This document shows positions 47,242-57,018 of a stretch of DNA of 64,000 bases, piece after piece (position 1 is the first letter of the stretch; every line of letters begins with the position of its first letter). The notes below the pieces were generated by a model, which saw only the letters and a list, made by a program, of their open reading frames with translations, did no database searches and was not told the origin of the DNA. The position numbers and the translations under genes were made by a program. Source of the DNA: JADGHX01 sp963837755 (GTDB taxonomy: Bacteria > Pseudomonadota > Gammaproteobacteria > Steroidobacterales > Steroidobacteraceae); assembly GCA_963837755.1 (NCBI GenBank), contig CAWIOP010000001.1:1302001-1366000 (forward strand), in the 5' to 3' direction.

Positions 47242-47889
47242 CTAACCGCGACTGGCGGACTTGTCTGCCCGGCGAGACTTCCAGGTGAACTCGATGGGAA
47301 TCGTTGCGAGCGCCATGCGCGCCACGCCGTTCTCCACATACGGCCGGAACAACGCGCGCTGTACGGCGAGGCGGGCCGCTTCGTCGAGGCGGATGTGCCC
47401 GCTCGAACGCTCGATCTCGACGCGGGCCGCACGGCCCAGCTCGTTGATGAGCACGCGCACGACCACGAGCCCCTCTTCACCGGAACGCCTCGACTCCGGC
47501 GGGTAGCGCGGCTGCGGCGCCTGGATGTAGGCGACATCTGAGATGACGCGCGGTGCGGCCGGCATGGGCGCGGGCGCGGGCGGCGGCGCTTCCACTACGG
47601 CGACGGTGATGGCGTTCGGCGCCGGCTCTTCGGTGAACACGACGAGCGGCGGCTCGATCGTGGGCGTGGTCACGGGCACGATGTGCGGCGCCGGAGGCGG
47701 CGGCGTTTCGGACGGCGGCGCCGGCAGGTTGACGATGCTCGCCTCGATGGGCGTGGCTTCAAAGATGGCGCGGACGGGCGACCAGGCGGTGACGACGTAG
47801 ATCAGCGCGACGTGCACGGCCCCGATGACGAGGCAGACCACCCCCCGGCGGGAGAGATGAGAGAGCAGTGCTGCTGCGGTCGCCGACAT
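47242..47889 (-). CDS. tonB: TonB-family energy transducer
   Basis: 215 residues from ATG 47889. There is one membrane helix near residues 15-33 (GVVCLVIGAVHVALIYVV), a Pro/Ala/Val-rich spacer (PPSETPPPPAPHIVP, PPPAPAPMPAAP), and a C-terminal TonB domain with PQPRYPPESRRSGEEGLVVV and a YxP-like motif. It spans the periplasm to power receptors such as the one at 14692. No ExbB/ExbD genes are nearby. It is downstream of the LytTR gene with about 250 nt between, in the same direction. Confidence 0.9.
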   Translation of the reverse strand: MSATAAALLSHLSRRGVVCLVIGAVHVALIYVVTAWSPVRAIFEATPIEASIVNLPAPPSETPPPPAPHIVPVTTPTIEPPLVVFTEEPAPNAITVAVVEAPPPAPAPMPAAPRVISDVAYIQAPQPRYPPESRRSGEEGLVVVRVLINELGRAARVEIERSSGHIRLDEAARLAVQRALFRPYVENGVARMALATIPIEFTWKSRRADKSASRG

Positions 47890-48139
47890 GTCCCGGACTT
47901 CGATCAGGAGCTCGTGGGCGCACAGTATAAAGCGATGCGTTAACAAATGGGAACGGTTCGCATCGCCGCGAGGTGCGATGGTACGCGATCCGGCCGGATC
48001 GGCAGACATTATGGTCAACCCATTGTTTGGAGGGGCTTTTCCGCCGCTCCCTGGCGCAGACGAAAAAGGCGAGTGACGGAAGGTGAAGCAGCAGCCACGG
48101 TGAAACGGCGGGCCCGAAAAGGCGCACCGGGGCCTGGGT

Positions 48140-48967
48140 TCAGGTGGCGAGGCCCATCCAGCGCTCCAGCTGCTCCACCCGATTACGGCTGACGCTCAAC
48201 TGCACACCGCTGCGCAGTTTCACCCCGTAGTCGCCGCCCGGGTCCCGCAGAAGGGTCTCGATCTGGTCGAGCCGGACAATGGCGGAGCGGTGAATGCGGA
48301 AGAACCGGGCCGGGTCGAGCCGCTCTTCGAGCATCTGCATGCGTTCGCGGATCACATGCGCCCGCCCGTTCGCGTGCAGCTCCGCGTAGGGCCCGCTCGC
48401 GGTGATGTATTCGATGTCCCCAACGGGCACCACGCGCACCTGACCCCGCGTCTCCACGGCGATGCGCTCGAGGTACTCCGGCTTGCCGGCGGGCGAAGTG
48501 GTGCCGGCGGCGACGGCCTGGGCAGCCGGGGCGCCGCCGCTTCCCTGAAGCACGGCCAGAAGTTGTTCCGAGAGCCGGTCCACTTCCTCCAGCTCGATCA
48601 GGCGGCGCGCGCGCGCGAAGGCCTGCTCGAAGCGTTCGTCGTCGAAGGGTTTCACGAGGTAGTCGATGGCGGCAAGGTCGAAGGCCTTGAGCGCGTACTG
48701 GTCGTACGCCGTCACGAACACGGTGGCCGGCATGTCTTGCGTGCCGATGGTGCGGATGACATCGATGCCCGTGGCGCCCGGCATCTGCACATCGAGGAAC
48801 ACGAGGTCCGGCTTGAGCGTGCGGATGGCGGCGATCGCAGCCTCGCCGTTGTCGGCCATGCCGACGATCTCGACGTTGTCCTGATGCCGCAGCAGGTCTT
48901 CGAGCCGCTGGCGCGCCAGCGCTTCGTCGTCGACGATGAGGACGCGCAGCGTCTTGCCTCTTGCCAC
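48140..48967 (-). CDS. LytTR-family response regulator
   Basis: 275 residues. The receiver domain starts RVLIVDDEALARQRL, with phospho-Asp D59 in LVFLDVQMPG and the KPF motif in YLVKPFDDERF. An Ala/Gly linker leads to a LytTR DNA-binding domain (about 170-270) with VVPVGDIEYITASGPYAELH, FFRIHRSAIVRLDQI and QLSVSRNRVEQL. Its start is 9 nt after the histidine kinase stop, so they form one two-component operon. LytTR regulators bind paired direct repeats; I could not assign a target. Confidence 0.94.
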   Translation of the reverse strand: MARGKTLRVLIVDDEALARQRLEDLLRHQDNVEIVGMADNGEAAIAAIRTLKPDLVFLDVQMPGATGIDVIRTIGTQDMPATVFVTAYDQYALKAFDLAAIDYLVKPFDDERFEQAFARARRLIELEEVDRLSEQLLAVLQGSGGAPAAQAVAAGTTSPAGKPEYLERIAVETRGQVRVVPVGDIEYITASGPYAELHANGRAHVIRERMQMLEERLDPARFFRIHRSAIVRLDQIETLLRDPGGDYGVKLRSGVQLSVSRNRVEQLERWMGLAT

Positions 48968-48976
48968 GGGTCGTCC

Positions 48977-50224
48977 TCAGCCGTGCGCGGCGACGCCCGT
49001 GGTATGCAGGGTGGTCGTATTCACGGTGCGAACCTCGGTGCGCTTGTGAAAGGGAATGATCACCTCCGCCACCACGCCGCCATCCTCGGCACCGCGCAGC
49101 GTGAGGCTCTGGTCCGCGCCATACAGCTCCAGGAGCCGCTCGCGCGTGTTGCGCAGGCCCACGCCTTCGCCCGGCCGCAGGCCCGTTTCGCCAACGCGCG
49201 GGCCGTTGTCCCGCACGCACATCACGAGGCGCTCGCCTTCGCGGCGTGCGTGGATGTCGATGCGGCCTTCCTCGTCGATCTTGCTCACACCGTGCTTGAT
49301 GGCGTTCTCCACCAGCGGCTGCAGGATGAGATTGGGCACGAGCGCGTCGAGCACGCCCGGCTCCACCTGCGACTGGATGGTGAGCCGGCCCTGGAAGCGA
49401 ATCTGCATGATCTCGAGGTACCGGTGCGTAAAAGTCAGTTCCTGCCCGAGCGGCACTTCCTGCTCATCCGCGCCGTCGAGCGTGGTGCGCAGAAGCTCGC
49501 TGAGGCGAGCAATCATACGGCGAACGCCGCGTGGGTCGCGCTCCACGAGGGCCGAGACGGCGTGCAGCGTGTTGAAGAGGAAGTGCGGGTTCAACTGCGT
49601 ACGCAACGCGGCGAGCCGCGCGTCCGCCAGCTGCGCCTGCAACTGCGCCGCCTGCGCTTGCAGCAGAATGGTCTGCTCGCGCCGCGAGTGGTAGCGCAGG
49701 AAATAATCGCGAGCGACACCGCCGGCCAGGATGGCGATGTAGACCAGGAACTCGTTCATGAACCACAGGTGCTGCAGGCGCCACATCGGGCCCGCATCCG
49801 CGAAGCGACCGCGGAACACATGGAACACATCGAAGCGCAGGAAGCCGGTGACCACGTCCACGCCCACGGCGATGAGCATGCCCACGCAGAAGAACAGGCA
49901 GATGCGCGGCAGCTGGTGGCCGCGCTCCAGCTGATAGTGGCTCGCGAGCGAGAACACCAGCGGTGTGATCATGGCCCACAGGTATGACTCGATGAACGCC
50001 AGCGCCACGGGCGCGGAGGGCAGGATCGCCTGGAACCCGCGGCCGTTCGGGTCGAGCAGGGTGTTGGCCGAGGTCAGCAGCGCGATGAACGTCCAGAAGC
50101 CCAGGATGAACAGCAGGTCCGCCCGCCGCAGCGGCACCCGGTCTGTGGTGGCGTCAGGCGCGGGCACCGCGACCCTTTGCGTCAAAGGGGGCGAATAGGG
50201 GGGCGAAAGTGCGGCCCGATCCAC
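48977..50224 (-). CDS. LytS/YehU-type sensor histidine kinase
   Basis: 415 residues from GTG 50224 (GAGGAT about 9 nt upstream); a longer frame to 50473 has no family resemblance. Four to six hydrophobic helices fill residues about 30-180. The His_kinase domain has the hallmark QLNPHFLFNTLHAVSALV, with the phospho-accepting His, then LQPLVENAIKHGVSKI and the glycine-rich GEGVGLRNTRERLLELYG. It partners the LytTR regulator 9 nt downstream. The signal is unknown. Confidence 0.92.
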   Translation of the reverse strand: MDRAALSPPYSPPLTQRVAVPAPDATTDRVPLRRADLLFILGFWTFIALLTSANTLLDPNGRGFQAILPSAPVALAFIESYLWAMITPLVFSLASHYQLERGHQLPRICLFFCVGMLIAVGVDVVTGFLRFDVFHVFRGRFADAGPMWRLQHLWFMNEFLVYIAILAGGVARDYFLRYHSRREQTILLQAQAAQLQAQLADARLAALRTQLNPHFLFNTLHAVSALVERDPRGVRRMIARLSELLRTTLDGADEQEVPLGQELTFTHRYLEIMQIRFQGRLTIQSQVEPGVLDALVPNLILQPLVENAIKHGVSKIDEEGRIDIHARREGERLVMCVRDNGPRVGETGLRPGEGVGLRNTRERLLELYGADQSLTLRGAEDGGVVAEVIIPFHKRTEVRTVNTTTLHTTGVAAHG

Positions 50225-50342
50225 GGCAAGGGGATCCTCTCGGCTGGGAATGAGCGGGGAGAATAGTCGCGCCTGCCGGGCACCCGCAAAGGAGGAGTTT
50301 CGATGTGCACCACTGGCTGGCCGAGGTGCACCCGAGGATCGT

Positions 50343-51080
50343 TCAGTTGCTGGTGGGCAATACGCGTGCGGGCGCCGCGCCCTGGTCATACACACGTGTA
50401 AATTCGAGCTTCGGCAAGCCGTCTTCGGTGAGCGACACCTTCTCGATGAGCTGCCCGTCCGCGGTGAGGCCATAACGCTCGGTCAGGTGGGGGCCCACCT
50501 GCGGCCGCACGTCGATCACATATTCGCGGCCTTTCCAGCCCGAGCTCTGGTCGGCCACGCCGTCCGCCACAGAGACCACGCTGTGCCCGCCGGGTGTGTA
50601 GGTGCGGCGGGAGTCGCCGCGAACGATCACGAAGCGGTCGGGAGACTGCTCGATGGACAGGCCATCGCCGCTGAGGCGCGCTCCCAGTGCCTGCTCGTAG
50701 CGCGAGCGCAGAAACCCCCCGTGGCGACCGTGCTCGCGGAAACCCCCGCCCGCGCCTGCGCTATCGGTGGTCGGCCGCGCTTCGGTCGCGCCACGGTCGC
50801 CGCCTGCGGTGCCGCTGGGGCCAACGGAGCCATCACGAGCAACAGGGCCGGGACCGTAACCGTCCTCGTCTTCGTCCGGGCCGCGTCGCATGCGTTTCAT
50901 GGCTTTTGCCTGCAGTTTCGCGATGAGCGCCTGCGGGTCTTGGCTGGCTTGCCGGTTCAAGCGCCAGGCGCCCGAGAGACTCACTCCCACGGGCACGTCA
51001 GGCACGAGGCGGGGTGCGCCACAGGCGCTCAGCACCGCGGCAAGGAAGAGCGCGGATATAGCCACTCTGCGCGCCTGCAT
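50343..51080 (-). CDS. Lipoprotein of unknown function with disordered middle
   Basis: 245 residues from ATG 51080 (an ATG at 51155 is in frame). The lipobox is LSAC. After LVPDVPVGVSLSGAWRLNR, residues roughly 60-130 are low-complexity Gly/Asp/Arg-rich (RRGPDEDEDGYGPGPVARDG, TDSAGAGGGFREHGRHGG), then a beta-rich domain ends the protein (DRFVIVRGDSRRTYTPGG, LTERYGLTADGQLIEKVSL). It is in line with a DUF4136 lipoprotein upstream and the sensor kinase downstream. No enzyme motif is seen; function unknown. Confidence 0.75.
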   Translation of the reverse strand: MQARRVAISALFLAAVLSACGAPRLVPDVPVGVSLSGAWRLNRQASQDPQALIAKLQAKAMKRMRRGPDEDEDGYGPGPVARDGSVGPSGTAGGDRGATEARPTTDSAGAGGGFREHGRHGGFLRSRYEQALGARLSGDGLSIEQSPDRFVIVRGDSRRTYTPGGHSVVSVADGVADQSSGWKGREYVIDVRPQVGPHLTERYGLTADGQLIEKVSLTEDGLPKLEFTRVYDQGAAPARVLPTSN

Positions 51081-51209
51081 TCCTGCTCGCGTGCGGCTCG
51101 AAGTGGTGGTTCGCGCGCTCACGGCGCGTCTTGTAATCGTGTTGGTCGATATCAACGTGATGCGCTCGCGGTAGCGCGGCCCGCCCGTATGCAGGCCGCG
51201 CTTCGCAGA

Positions 51210-51794
51210 CTACTTCGTGACGGCGCCCGCGACGAGGGGTTGCTTCGGATACTTCGCGAAGATGGCGGCGACTGCCTCGTCGATGGCCGGCTGCGGGTTG
51301 TCTTCCGCCTCGCTCGTCACGCGGCCTTTCGCCGTTCCGGACCAGACGAGCTCCTCGTGCTGCTGATCCACCACGTCGATGGTGAGCGAGCCTTCCGTGA
51401 CGGTGCGGATGTCCCGCCCGCCGAACGTTCCGCCCCAGCCCCAGCCGCGCGACCAGCGGCCCCAGCCCACCCCGACGTCCGGCCACGAGCTGCCTTCGAC
51501 CTTGTCCTGGGCTTCGACGCTGAAGTTGACGAGCAGGTCTGGCTGCTCGCTCTGCGCATAGCCGCGTGCGAGCATCTCGCGCGTGACGGCGTCTTTCAGG
51601 TAGCGCGTGATGAGCGTGGTGTAGCCGGACTTGTCGGTGTCCGGGCGCTCCACGAAGCCGAAGCTCTGGTACTTCTGGATGTCGAGCGCGGGGGCGGTCT
51701 GCGTGTGGATGACGGGCTTGCTCGCGCAAGCGGCGAGTACCGCCGCAAGGCCTGCGATGGCGAGCCCGCGAATCCATTTACTGCGAATCGTCAT
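51210..51794 (-). CDS. DUF4136-type lipoprotein
   Basis: 194 residues from ATG 51794. The lipobox is LAAC, then the family pattern DIQKYQSFGFVERPD, LKDAVTREMLARGYAQSEQPDLLVNFSVEAQDK, a Gly/Trp/Arg loop (GVGWGRWSRGWGWGG) and a final LTIDVVDQQHEELVWSGTA with DEAVAAIFAKYP. DUF4136 proteins are outer-membrane-associated lipoproteins of unproven role. It is divergent from the second adaptor gene; about 265 nt lie between with no gene. Confidence 0.9.
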   Translation of the reverse strand: MTIRSKWIRGLAIAGLAAVLAACASKPVIHTQTAPALDIQKYQSFGFVERPDTDKSGYTTLITRYLKDAVTREMLARGYAQSEQPDLLVNFSVEAQDKVEGSSWPDVGVGWGRWSRGWGWGGTFGGRDIRTVTEGSLTIDVVDQQHEELVWSGTAKGRVTSEAEDNPQPAIDEAVAAIFAKYPKQPLVAGAVTK

Positions 51795-52093
51795 ATCGGC
51801 AACCTCGTATTGAATGAGCCGGCTCACGAGCCTTCATGCGCCGGCCCCAATTACCATTCAGCCTGGCAAAACGGTGCTGGGTTTCGACACGGTGCGGCGC
51901 CCGGAAGTTCTCGCCGCCGGCGCGATGTTTTTTCGCGGAACACAGGCGAATCCGCATGCGGAAGCAATTGGAGACGCCCGGGGTGCAATTCGTAACAGTG
52001 CGGGAACGAGCGTCGCAGACGGTTGACTAAACTGCCAGCCTGCAACTGCGCTATTGCCACGGATTACCTCGTCTTTTCGTCACAATCCGAAAC

Positions 52094-53536
52094 ATGATCA
52101 AGAAACCTGTCGTCATCGCCGTTGCCTTGCTTGCCCTCGCGGCCGTGGGCTTCTGGGCGTGGAAGAAATCGACCGCGGATGCGGCGCCGGCCTATCGCTT
52201 CGCCACTATCGAACGCGGCGATCTGGAGGCGGCGGTCTCGGCTACGGGCACTCTCAGTGCCGTCACGACGGTGCAGGTGGGCACGCAGGTGTCGGGCAAG
52301 ATCGTGGAGATCAACGTCGATTTCAATGACCGCGTGAAGCAAGGCCAGCTCATCGCGCGCATCGACCCCACGCTGCTCGAGCAGACCGTGCGCGATGCGC
52401 AGGCGGGCGTGGAGCGCAACCAGGCGGAGCTCGAGCAGGCCGAGCGGGAATTCGAGCGCAACCAGCAGCTCTTCCAGCGCAAGGTGCTCACCGAGATCGA
52501 GTTCAACAACGCGAAGTACGCGCTCGCCGTGGCGAAGGCGAACGTGAAGAGCGGGCAGGTGACGCTCGACCGCGCGCGACAGAATCTTTCCTACACGCAG
52601 ATCCACGCGCCCATCGACGGCATCGTGGTCGAGCGCAACGTCGATGTCGGGCAGACCGTGGTCGCCAGCATGTCGACTCCGCAGTTGTTCCTCATCGCGA
52701 ACGATCTTGCGCAGATGCAGATTCTGGCGTCTGTGGACGAGAGCGACATCGGCTCCATCAACCAGGGGCAGAGCGTTCGCTTTTCAGTGCAGGCGTATCC
52801 CAACGAGCACTTCACCGGAGAAGTGAAGCAGGTGCGCCTGCAGTCGAAGACCACCGAGAACGTCGTCAACTACACCGTCGTCGTACGAGTGGCTAACAAC
52901 AGCGGCAAGCTGTTGCCGGGCATGACGGCGACGCTCGATTTCCTCACCGGAAGCGCGTCGGATGTGCTGCTGGTGCCCAACGCCGCGCTGCGCTTCCGGC
53001 CTACGGAAGAGATGCGCGCGCAGGTGTTCAAGCGATTCCAGGAGCAGCGCGCGGCGAACGGCAGTGGCCCCGAAGGCGCGCTGCCGGAACTCGCGGGCCG
53101 CCCCGGTGGCGAGGCGGGTGGCGGCAGCGCGCCGGCAATGGCCGCTGATCCGGGCGGCCGCAACGCGGGCGCAGGCAATGCAGGCGGCGGCAACGGCTTT
53201 GGCGGCGGGCAGTTCGCGGGCCGCGCCAATGGCGCCGGCGGCGCAGGGCCCGATGGCGCAGGCGCTCGCACGCGAGGCCGGCTTCCCACGATGCTCTGGT
53301 ATCTCGACGAGCAGGGTAAGCTCACCATGACGCGTGTGCACGCCGGCCTCACGGATGGCCAGCACACCGTAGTGGAGAGCCCGCGCATCAAGGAAGGCAT
53401 GCAGGTCATCGTGGCGGTCAACACGCCTGCGCAGACGCCGAACGCGGCCGCGAATCCGTTTGGCGGCGGCGGTGGCTTCGGCGGCCCGCCGGGCGGCGGT
53501 GGCGGCCTCGGTGGTGGCGGCAACCGGCGGTTCTGA
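52094..53536 (+). CDS. macA: Periplasmic adaptor (MacA-like), system 2, with Gly-rich insert
   Basis: 480 residues with an N-terminal anchor (MIKKPVVIAVALLALAAVGFW). Lipoyl halves are TTVQVGTQVSGKIVEINVDF and YTQIHAPIDGIVVERNVDVG, flanking a coiled-coil hairpin. The barrel segment is VRFSVQAYPNEHFTGEVKQV. Compared with usual MacA (about 370-400 residues), about 90 residues of Gly/Ala/Pro/Arg-rich sequence interrupt the membrane-proximal domain at about 320-400, and the C-terminus ends in a Gly-rich tail of about 30 residues. It starts an operon with ATPase, permease and TolC. Confidence 0.92.
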   Translation: MIKKPVVIAVALLALAAVGFWAWKKSTADAAPAYRFATIERGDLEAAVSATGTLSAVTTVQVGTQVSGKIVEINVDFNDRVKQGQLIARIDPTLLEQTVRDAQAGVERNQAELEQAEREFERNQQLFQRKVLTEIEFNNAKYALAVAKANVKSGQVTLDRARQNLSYTQIHAPIDGIVVERNVDVGQTVVASMSTPQLFLIANDLAQMQILASVDESDIGSINQGQSVRFSVQAYPNEHFTGEVKQVRLQSKTTENVVNYTVVVRVANNSGKLLPGMTATLDFLTGSASDVLLVPNAALRFRPTEEMRAQVFKRFQEQRAANGSGPEGALPELAGRPGGEAGGGSAPAMAADPGGRNAGAGNAGGGNGFGGGQFAGRANGAGGAGPDGAGARTRGRLPTMLWYLDEQGKLTMTRVHAGLTDGQHTVVESPRIKEGMQVIVAVNTPAQTPNAAANPFGGGGGFGGPPGGGGGLGGGGNRRF

Positions 53537-53538
53537 TC

Positions 53539-54328
53539 GTGAACGATTCGGTGCCCGCCGCACTGACCGCCGTTCCCGACGTCATCCGCGTCGAAGGCGT
53601 CACCAAGGTCTACCACATGGGAAGCAACGACGTGCATGCGCTGCGCGGCATCGATCTCACCGTGAAGCGCGGCGAGATGGTCGCCGTCATGGGGCACTCC
53701 GGCTCGGGCAAGTCGACGCTGATGAACATGCTCGGCTGCCTCGACGCGCCGACGGCCGGCAGTTACTTCCTCGACGGCGTGCGCGTCAACGGGCTCGACG
53801 CAAGAACGAGCTCGCCGACCTGCGCAACCAGAAGCTCGGCTTCGTCTTCCAGGGCTTCAACCTGCTGGCGCGCACGAGCGCGCTCGAAAACGTCGAGCTG
53901 CCGCTGCTCTACGACCGCAGCGGGCCGGCGGCGCGACACGCGCGCGCTCGCGCGGCGCGCGCTGGAGCGCGTGGGCCTGGGCGAGCGCGTGGACCATCAG
54001 CCGAGCGAGCTGTCGGGCGGCCAGCAGCAGCGCGTGGCCATTGCGCGCGCGCTCGTGACCGAGCCCACCGCTGCTGCTCGCCGACGAGCCCACCGGCAAT
54101 CTCGACAGCCGCACGTCGCGTCGAGATCATGGCGCTGTTCCAGGAGCTGAACGAGCAGGGCATCACCATCCTCATCGTGACGCACGAGCCCGACATCGCG
54201 CGCTACGCGAAGCGCATCGTGGAAGTGCGCGACGGGCGCATCCTGCGCGATGAGCCGGTGCCCAACCGATCGCCGCGCCAGCGCAGACCTGCGGAGCGCT
54301 GGGCAGCCGAAGACGGAGTCGCGCATGA
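53539..54328 (+). CDS. ABC exporter ATPase (MacB type; frame interrupted)
   Basis: GTG 53539 begins 2 nt after the adaptor stop. Walker A is GHSGSGKST, the Q-loop region is LGFVFQGFNLL, the signature is ELSGGQQQRVAIARALV, Walker B is LLADEPTGNLDSR and the switch His is in VTHEPD. Single-base changes near 53800, 53930, 54070 and 54115 move the frame; correcting them gives one 235-260-residue ATPase. A stop in ATGA at 54325-54328 overlapping the permease start is likely, though it needs one more correction near 54270. Probably intact in the organism. Confidence 0.85.
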
Positions 54329-55549
54329 GAAAGTCCACGCTACTCAAGGTTGCCACGCAGAGCATCCTCAAGAACAAGATGCGCACGCTCCTCACGATGC
54401 TCGGCATCGTGATCGGCGTGGCGGCGGTGATCGTGATGGTGGCGGTCGGCTACGGCGCGCAGTCGACGCATCGAGAAGCAGATCAGCAGCCTCGGCACGA
54501 ACATGATCATGATCATGCCTGGCGCGAGCGCGGCAGGCGGTGTGAGCCAGGGCGCGGCCACGTTCAACCGCCTCACGCTCGCGGACGCCGAGAAGCTGCA
54601 GCGTGAAAGCACGCTGCTGTCGGCGGTCTCGCCGGTGGTGTTCACGCAGGCGCAGGCGATCAGCGGCGGAAGGCAACTGGCGCACGCGCATCCACGGCGT
54701 CTCGACCGACTATCAGACGATCCGCGACTGGCCGTGGAGATCCGGCACCTTCTTCAGCGAACCGGACGTGCGCAGCTCGTGCGCAAGGTGGCCGTGCTCG
54801 GCGCCACGGTGGCGAAGAACCTCTTTCCCGGCGGCGACCGGTCGGGCAGCAGATCCAGATTCGCGACGTGCCGTTCACGGTGATCGGCGTGCTGGCGGCG
54901 AAGGGCCAGAGCGCGGGCGGCCAGGACCAGGACGACGTCATTCTCGTGCCGTACACCACGGCGCAGAGCCGCCTCAGCGGCCGCCAGCGCGTCGGATCAG
55001 ATCCTCGGCAGCACCTCCTCGCCGCAGGACATGCCGGCCGCGCAGGAAGAGATACGCGGCATCCTGCGCGAGTCGCACCAGCTCGGTGAAGGCGATGACG
55101 ACGACTTCACCATCCGCAACCAGGACGAGATCGCCGCGGCCGCTGCGAGCACTACGAAGGTGATGACGCTGCTGCTCGCCGCGATCGCCTCGATCTCGCT
55201 GCTCGTCGGCGGCATCGGCATCATGAACATCATGCTGGTGTCGGTGACCGAGCGGACCCGCGAGATCGGCATCCGCATGGCGATCGGCGCGCGCGGCTCG
55301 GACGTGCTCACGCAGTTCCTCGTGGAGAGCGTCGGCCATCAGCATGCTCGGCGGCGCTCATCGGCGTGGCCGTCGGCTTCGGTGGCGCGTGGCTCGCTGG
55401 GCCACTTCACCGGCTGGAACACGGTGACGCCGCCGGAGGCCGTGTTCATCGCGGTGGCGTTCTCCGCGGCCGTCGGCGTGTTCTTCGGTTTCTACCCGGC
55501 GCGCAAGGCCGCTTCGCTCAATCCCATTCAGGCTTTGCGTTACGAATAA
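54325..55549 (+). CDS. ABC exporter permease (MacB type; frame interrupted)
   Basis: ATG 54325 opens MRKSTLLKVATQSILKNKMRTLLTMLGIVIGV, the typical MacB first helix. The periplasmic part includes SLGTNMIMIMPGAS and GVSTDYQTIRDWPW, and the last helices contain LVGGIGIMNIMLVSVTERTREIGIRMAIGARGSDVL and FFGFYPARKAASLNPIQALRYE. About seven frame changes between 54465 and 55360 look like single extra bases. Corrected length is about 400 residues. It completes the inner-membrane part of the second export system; the ATPase stop probably overlaps its start. Confidence 0.86.
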
Positions 55550-55555
55550 GTGGAT

Positions 55556-56929
55556 ATGAAAAGAACCGCAGTCGTGTGGGTCGCCGCGCTCGCGACGCTC
55601 GTCGCGAGTGGCGTAGTGAGCGCGCAGAACGCGCCTGCGGGCGCCGCTGCGCACGCACGCATCATCACGTTCAAGGAAGCCGTCGCCATCGCGCTGGAGC
55701 AGAACACCAGCGTGCGCGCCGCGCAGAACGCCGCCGCGCTCGGCAAGGTGGGCGTGAGCGAGGCGCGCAGCCAGTTCCTGCCCAATCTCACGCTCAGCAC
55801 CACGGGCGCGAAGAACTACGGGCGCAACTTCGACCAGACCGAAGGGCAGATCATCAACCAGTCCACGAACACGGTGAGTCTCGGAGTGAGCTCCGGCGTC
55901 ACGCTGTTCGATGGTTTCGGCAATGTCGCGCAGTTGCGCGGCGCGAAGCTCAGCGATGCGGCAAGCGAGCAGGAGCTGCATCGGGCGCGCGAGACGGTGG
56001 CGTTCACTGTGGCGTCGAATTTCCTGGCGCTGATCCAGCGGCAGGAGCAGCTGCGCGTGCAGCGGGAAAATCTCCAGGCCGTGTCGGAGCTGGAGCGGCA
56101 GATCCAGACGTTCGTGGACAACGGCGCGCGAACCATCGCCGATCTCTACCAGCAGCAGGCGAACGTTGCGAGCGCGCGCTTCGAAGTGGTGGACGCCGAG
56201 CGCACCTCGGAGCTCGCCAAGGTCGATCTCATCCAGACGCTGCAGCTCGACCCCACCGGCACTTATGAGTTCGAAGCGCCGGCGGACTCCACCGCGGCGG
56301 CGGCCGCCCAGCAGTTCGATCTCGGCGGCCTGCAGTCGCGTGCCTCGTCCCAGCGCATCGACCTGAAGGCCGAGCAGGCGCGGGTCGATGCGGCGGACCA
56401 GGACGTGAAAGTGGCGCGCTCCAACCGATGGCCCACGTTGTCGCTCAATTCGGGGTACAGCTCCGCGTACAACAGCGCGTCGCCGTTCGACTTCGGCGAG
56501 CAGCTCGACCAGCGTCGGGGTGGCTCGGTGAGCCTCGGGGTGCAGGTTCCCCTCTTCGACCGCTTCAACACCGGCAATGCCACGCGACGCGCGGAGATTC
56601 AGGCGGACAACGAGCGGCTCAATCTCGAAAACCTGCAGCAGGACGTGGCGCTACAGGTGCGGCGTGCGCACCTGGATTTCAACGCCGCCCGGGAGCAGCT
56701 CACGGTGGCCGAGGCTCAAGTGCGTGCGGCTGAGCTGGCCTTGCAGGCTTCGCAAGAACGCTACACGGCTGGCGCGTCGACGTTGGTGGAGCTGACGCAG
56801 GCGCGCGCGACACAAGTGCAGGCAGCGAGCGCGCTCGTCACCGCGCGCTACAACCTGCAGTTCCAGCGCACGCTCATGGACTACTACACCGGCGACCTCG
56901 ACCCGATGAAGCTGGGCGCAGCTCAGTGA
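55556..56929 (+). CDS. TolC-family outer-membrane efflux duct
   Basis: 457 residues. ATG 55556 (or GTG 55550, right after the permease stop) leads a signal peptide ending near VVSAQN. The two OEP repeats are visible: first ITFKEAVAIALEQNTSVRAAQNA through LPNLTLSTTG, second LDLKAEQARVDAADQDVKVARSNRWPTLS; helical coiled-coils lie between (LRVQRENLQAVSELERQI). Co-transcribed with adaptor, ATPase and permease, it makes this system a self-contained tripartite exporter, unlike the one at 44-47 kb. Confidence 0.93.
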   Translation: MKRTAVVWVAALATLVASGVVSAQNAPAGAAAHARIITFKEAVAIALEQNTSVRAAQNAAALGKVGVSEARSQFLPNLTLSTTGAKNYGRNFDQTEGQIINQSTNTVSLGVSSGVTLFDGFGNVAQLRGAKLSDAASEQELHRARETVAFTVASNFLALIQRQEQLRVQRENLQAVSELERQIQTFVDNGARTIADLYQQQANVASARFEVVDAERTSELAKVDLIQTLQLDPTGTYEFEAPADSTAAAAAQQFDLGGLQSRASSQRIDLKAEQARVDAADQDVKVARSNRWPTLSLNSGYSSAYNSASPFDFGEQLDQRRGGSVSLGVQVPLFDRFNTGNATRRAEIQADNERLNLENLQQDVALQVRRAHLDFNAAREQLTVAEAQVRAAELALQASQERYTAGASTLVELTQARATQVQAASALVTARYNLQFQRTLMDYYTGDLDPMKLGAAQ

Positions 56930-56975
56930 GCGCTCAATGACCGGCGTGGTGCTGAAACTGCTTGCTGACGCCAGT

Positions 56976-57018
56976 GAGCTGAACGCTACTGCGCGTCAAG
57001 CATTCTCCCGTTCAGCTC
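56976..57018. terminator. Inverted repeat after tolC-like gene
   Basis: Exact 10-nt arms GAGCTGAACG (56976) and CGTTCAGCTC (57009) enclose 23 nt. The right arm overlaps the stop of the convergent eda fragment. There is no T-tract, so the terminator role is tentative. Confidence 0.4.

Noticed and set aside
48290..49987. 565-codon plus-strand open frame across the two-component pair
   Set aside because: Spans two genuine minus-strand genes and their junction, with no recognisable motif of its own.
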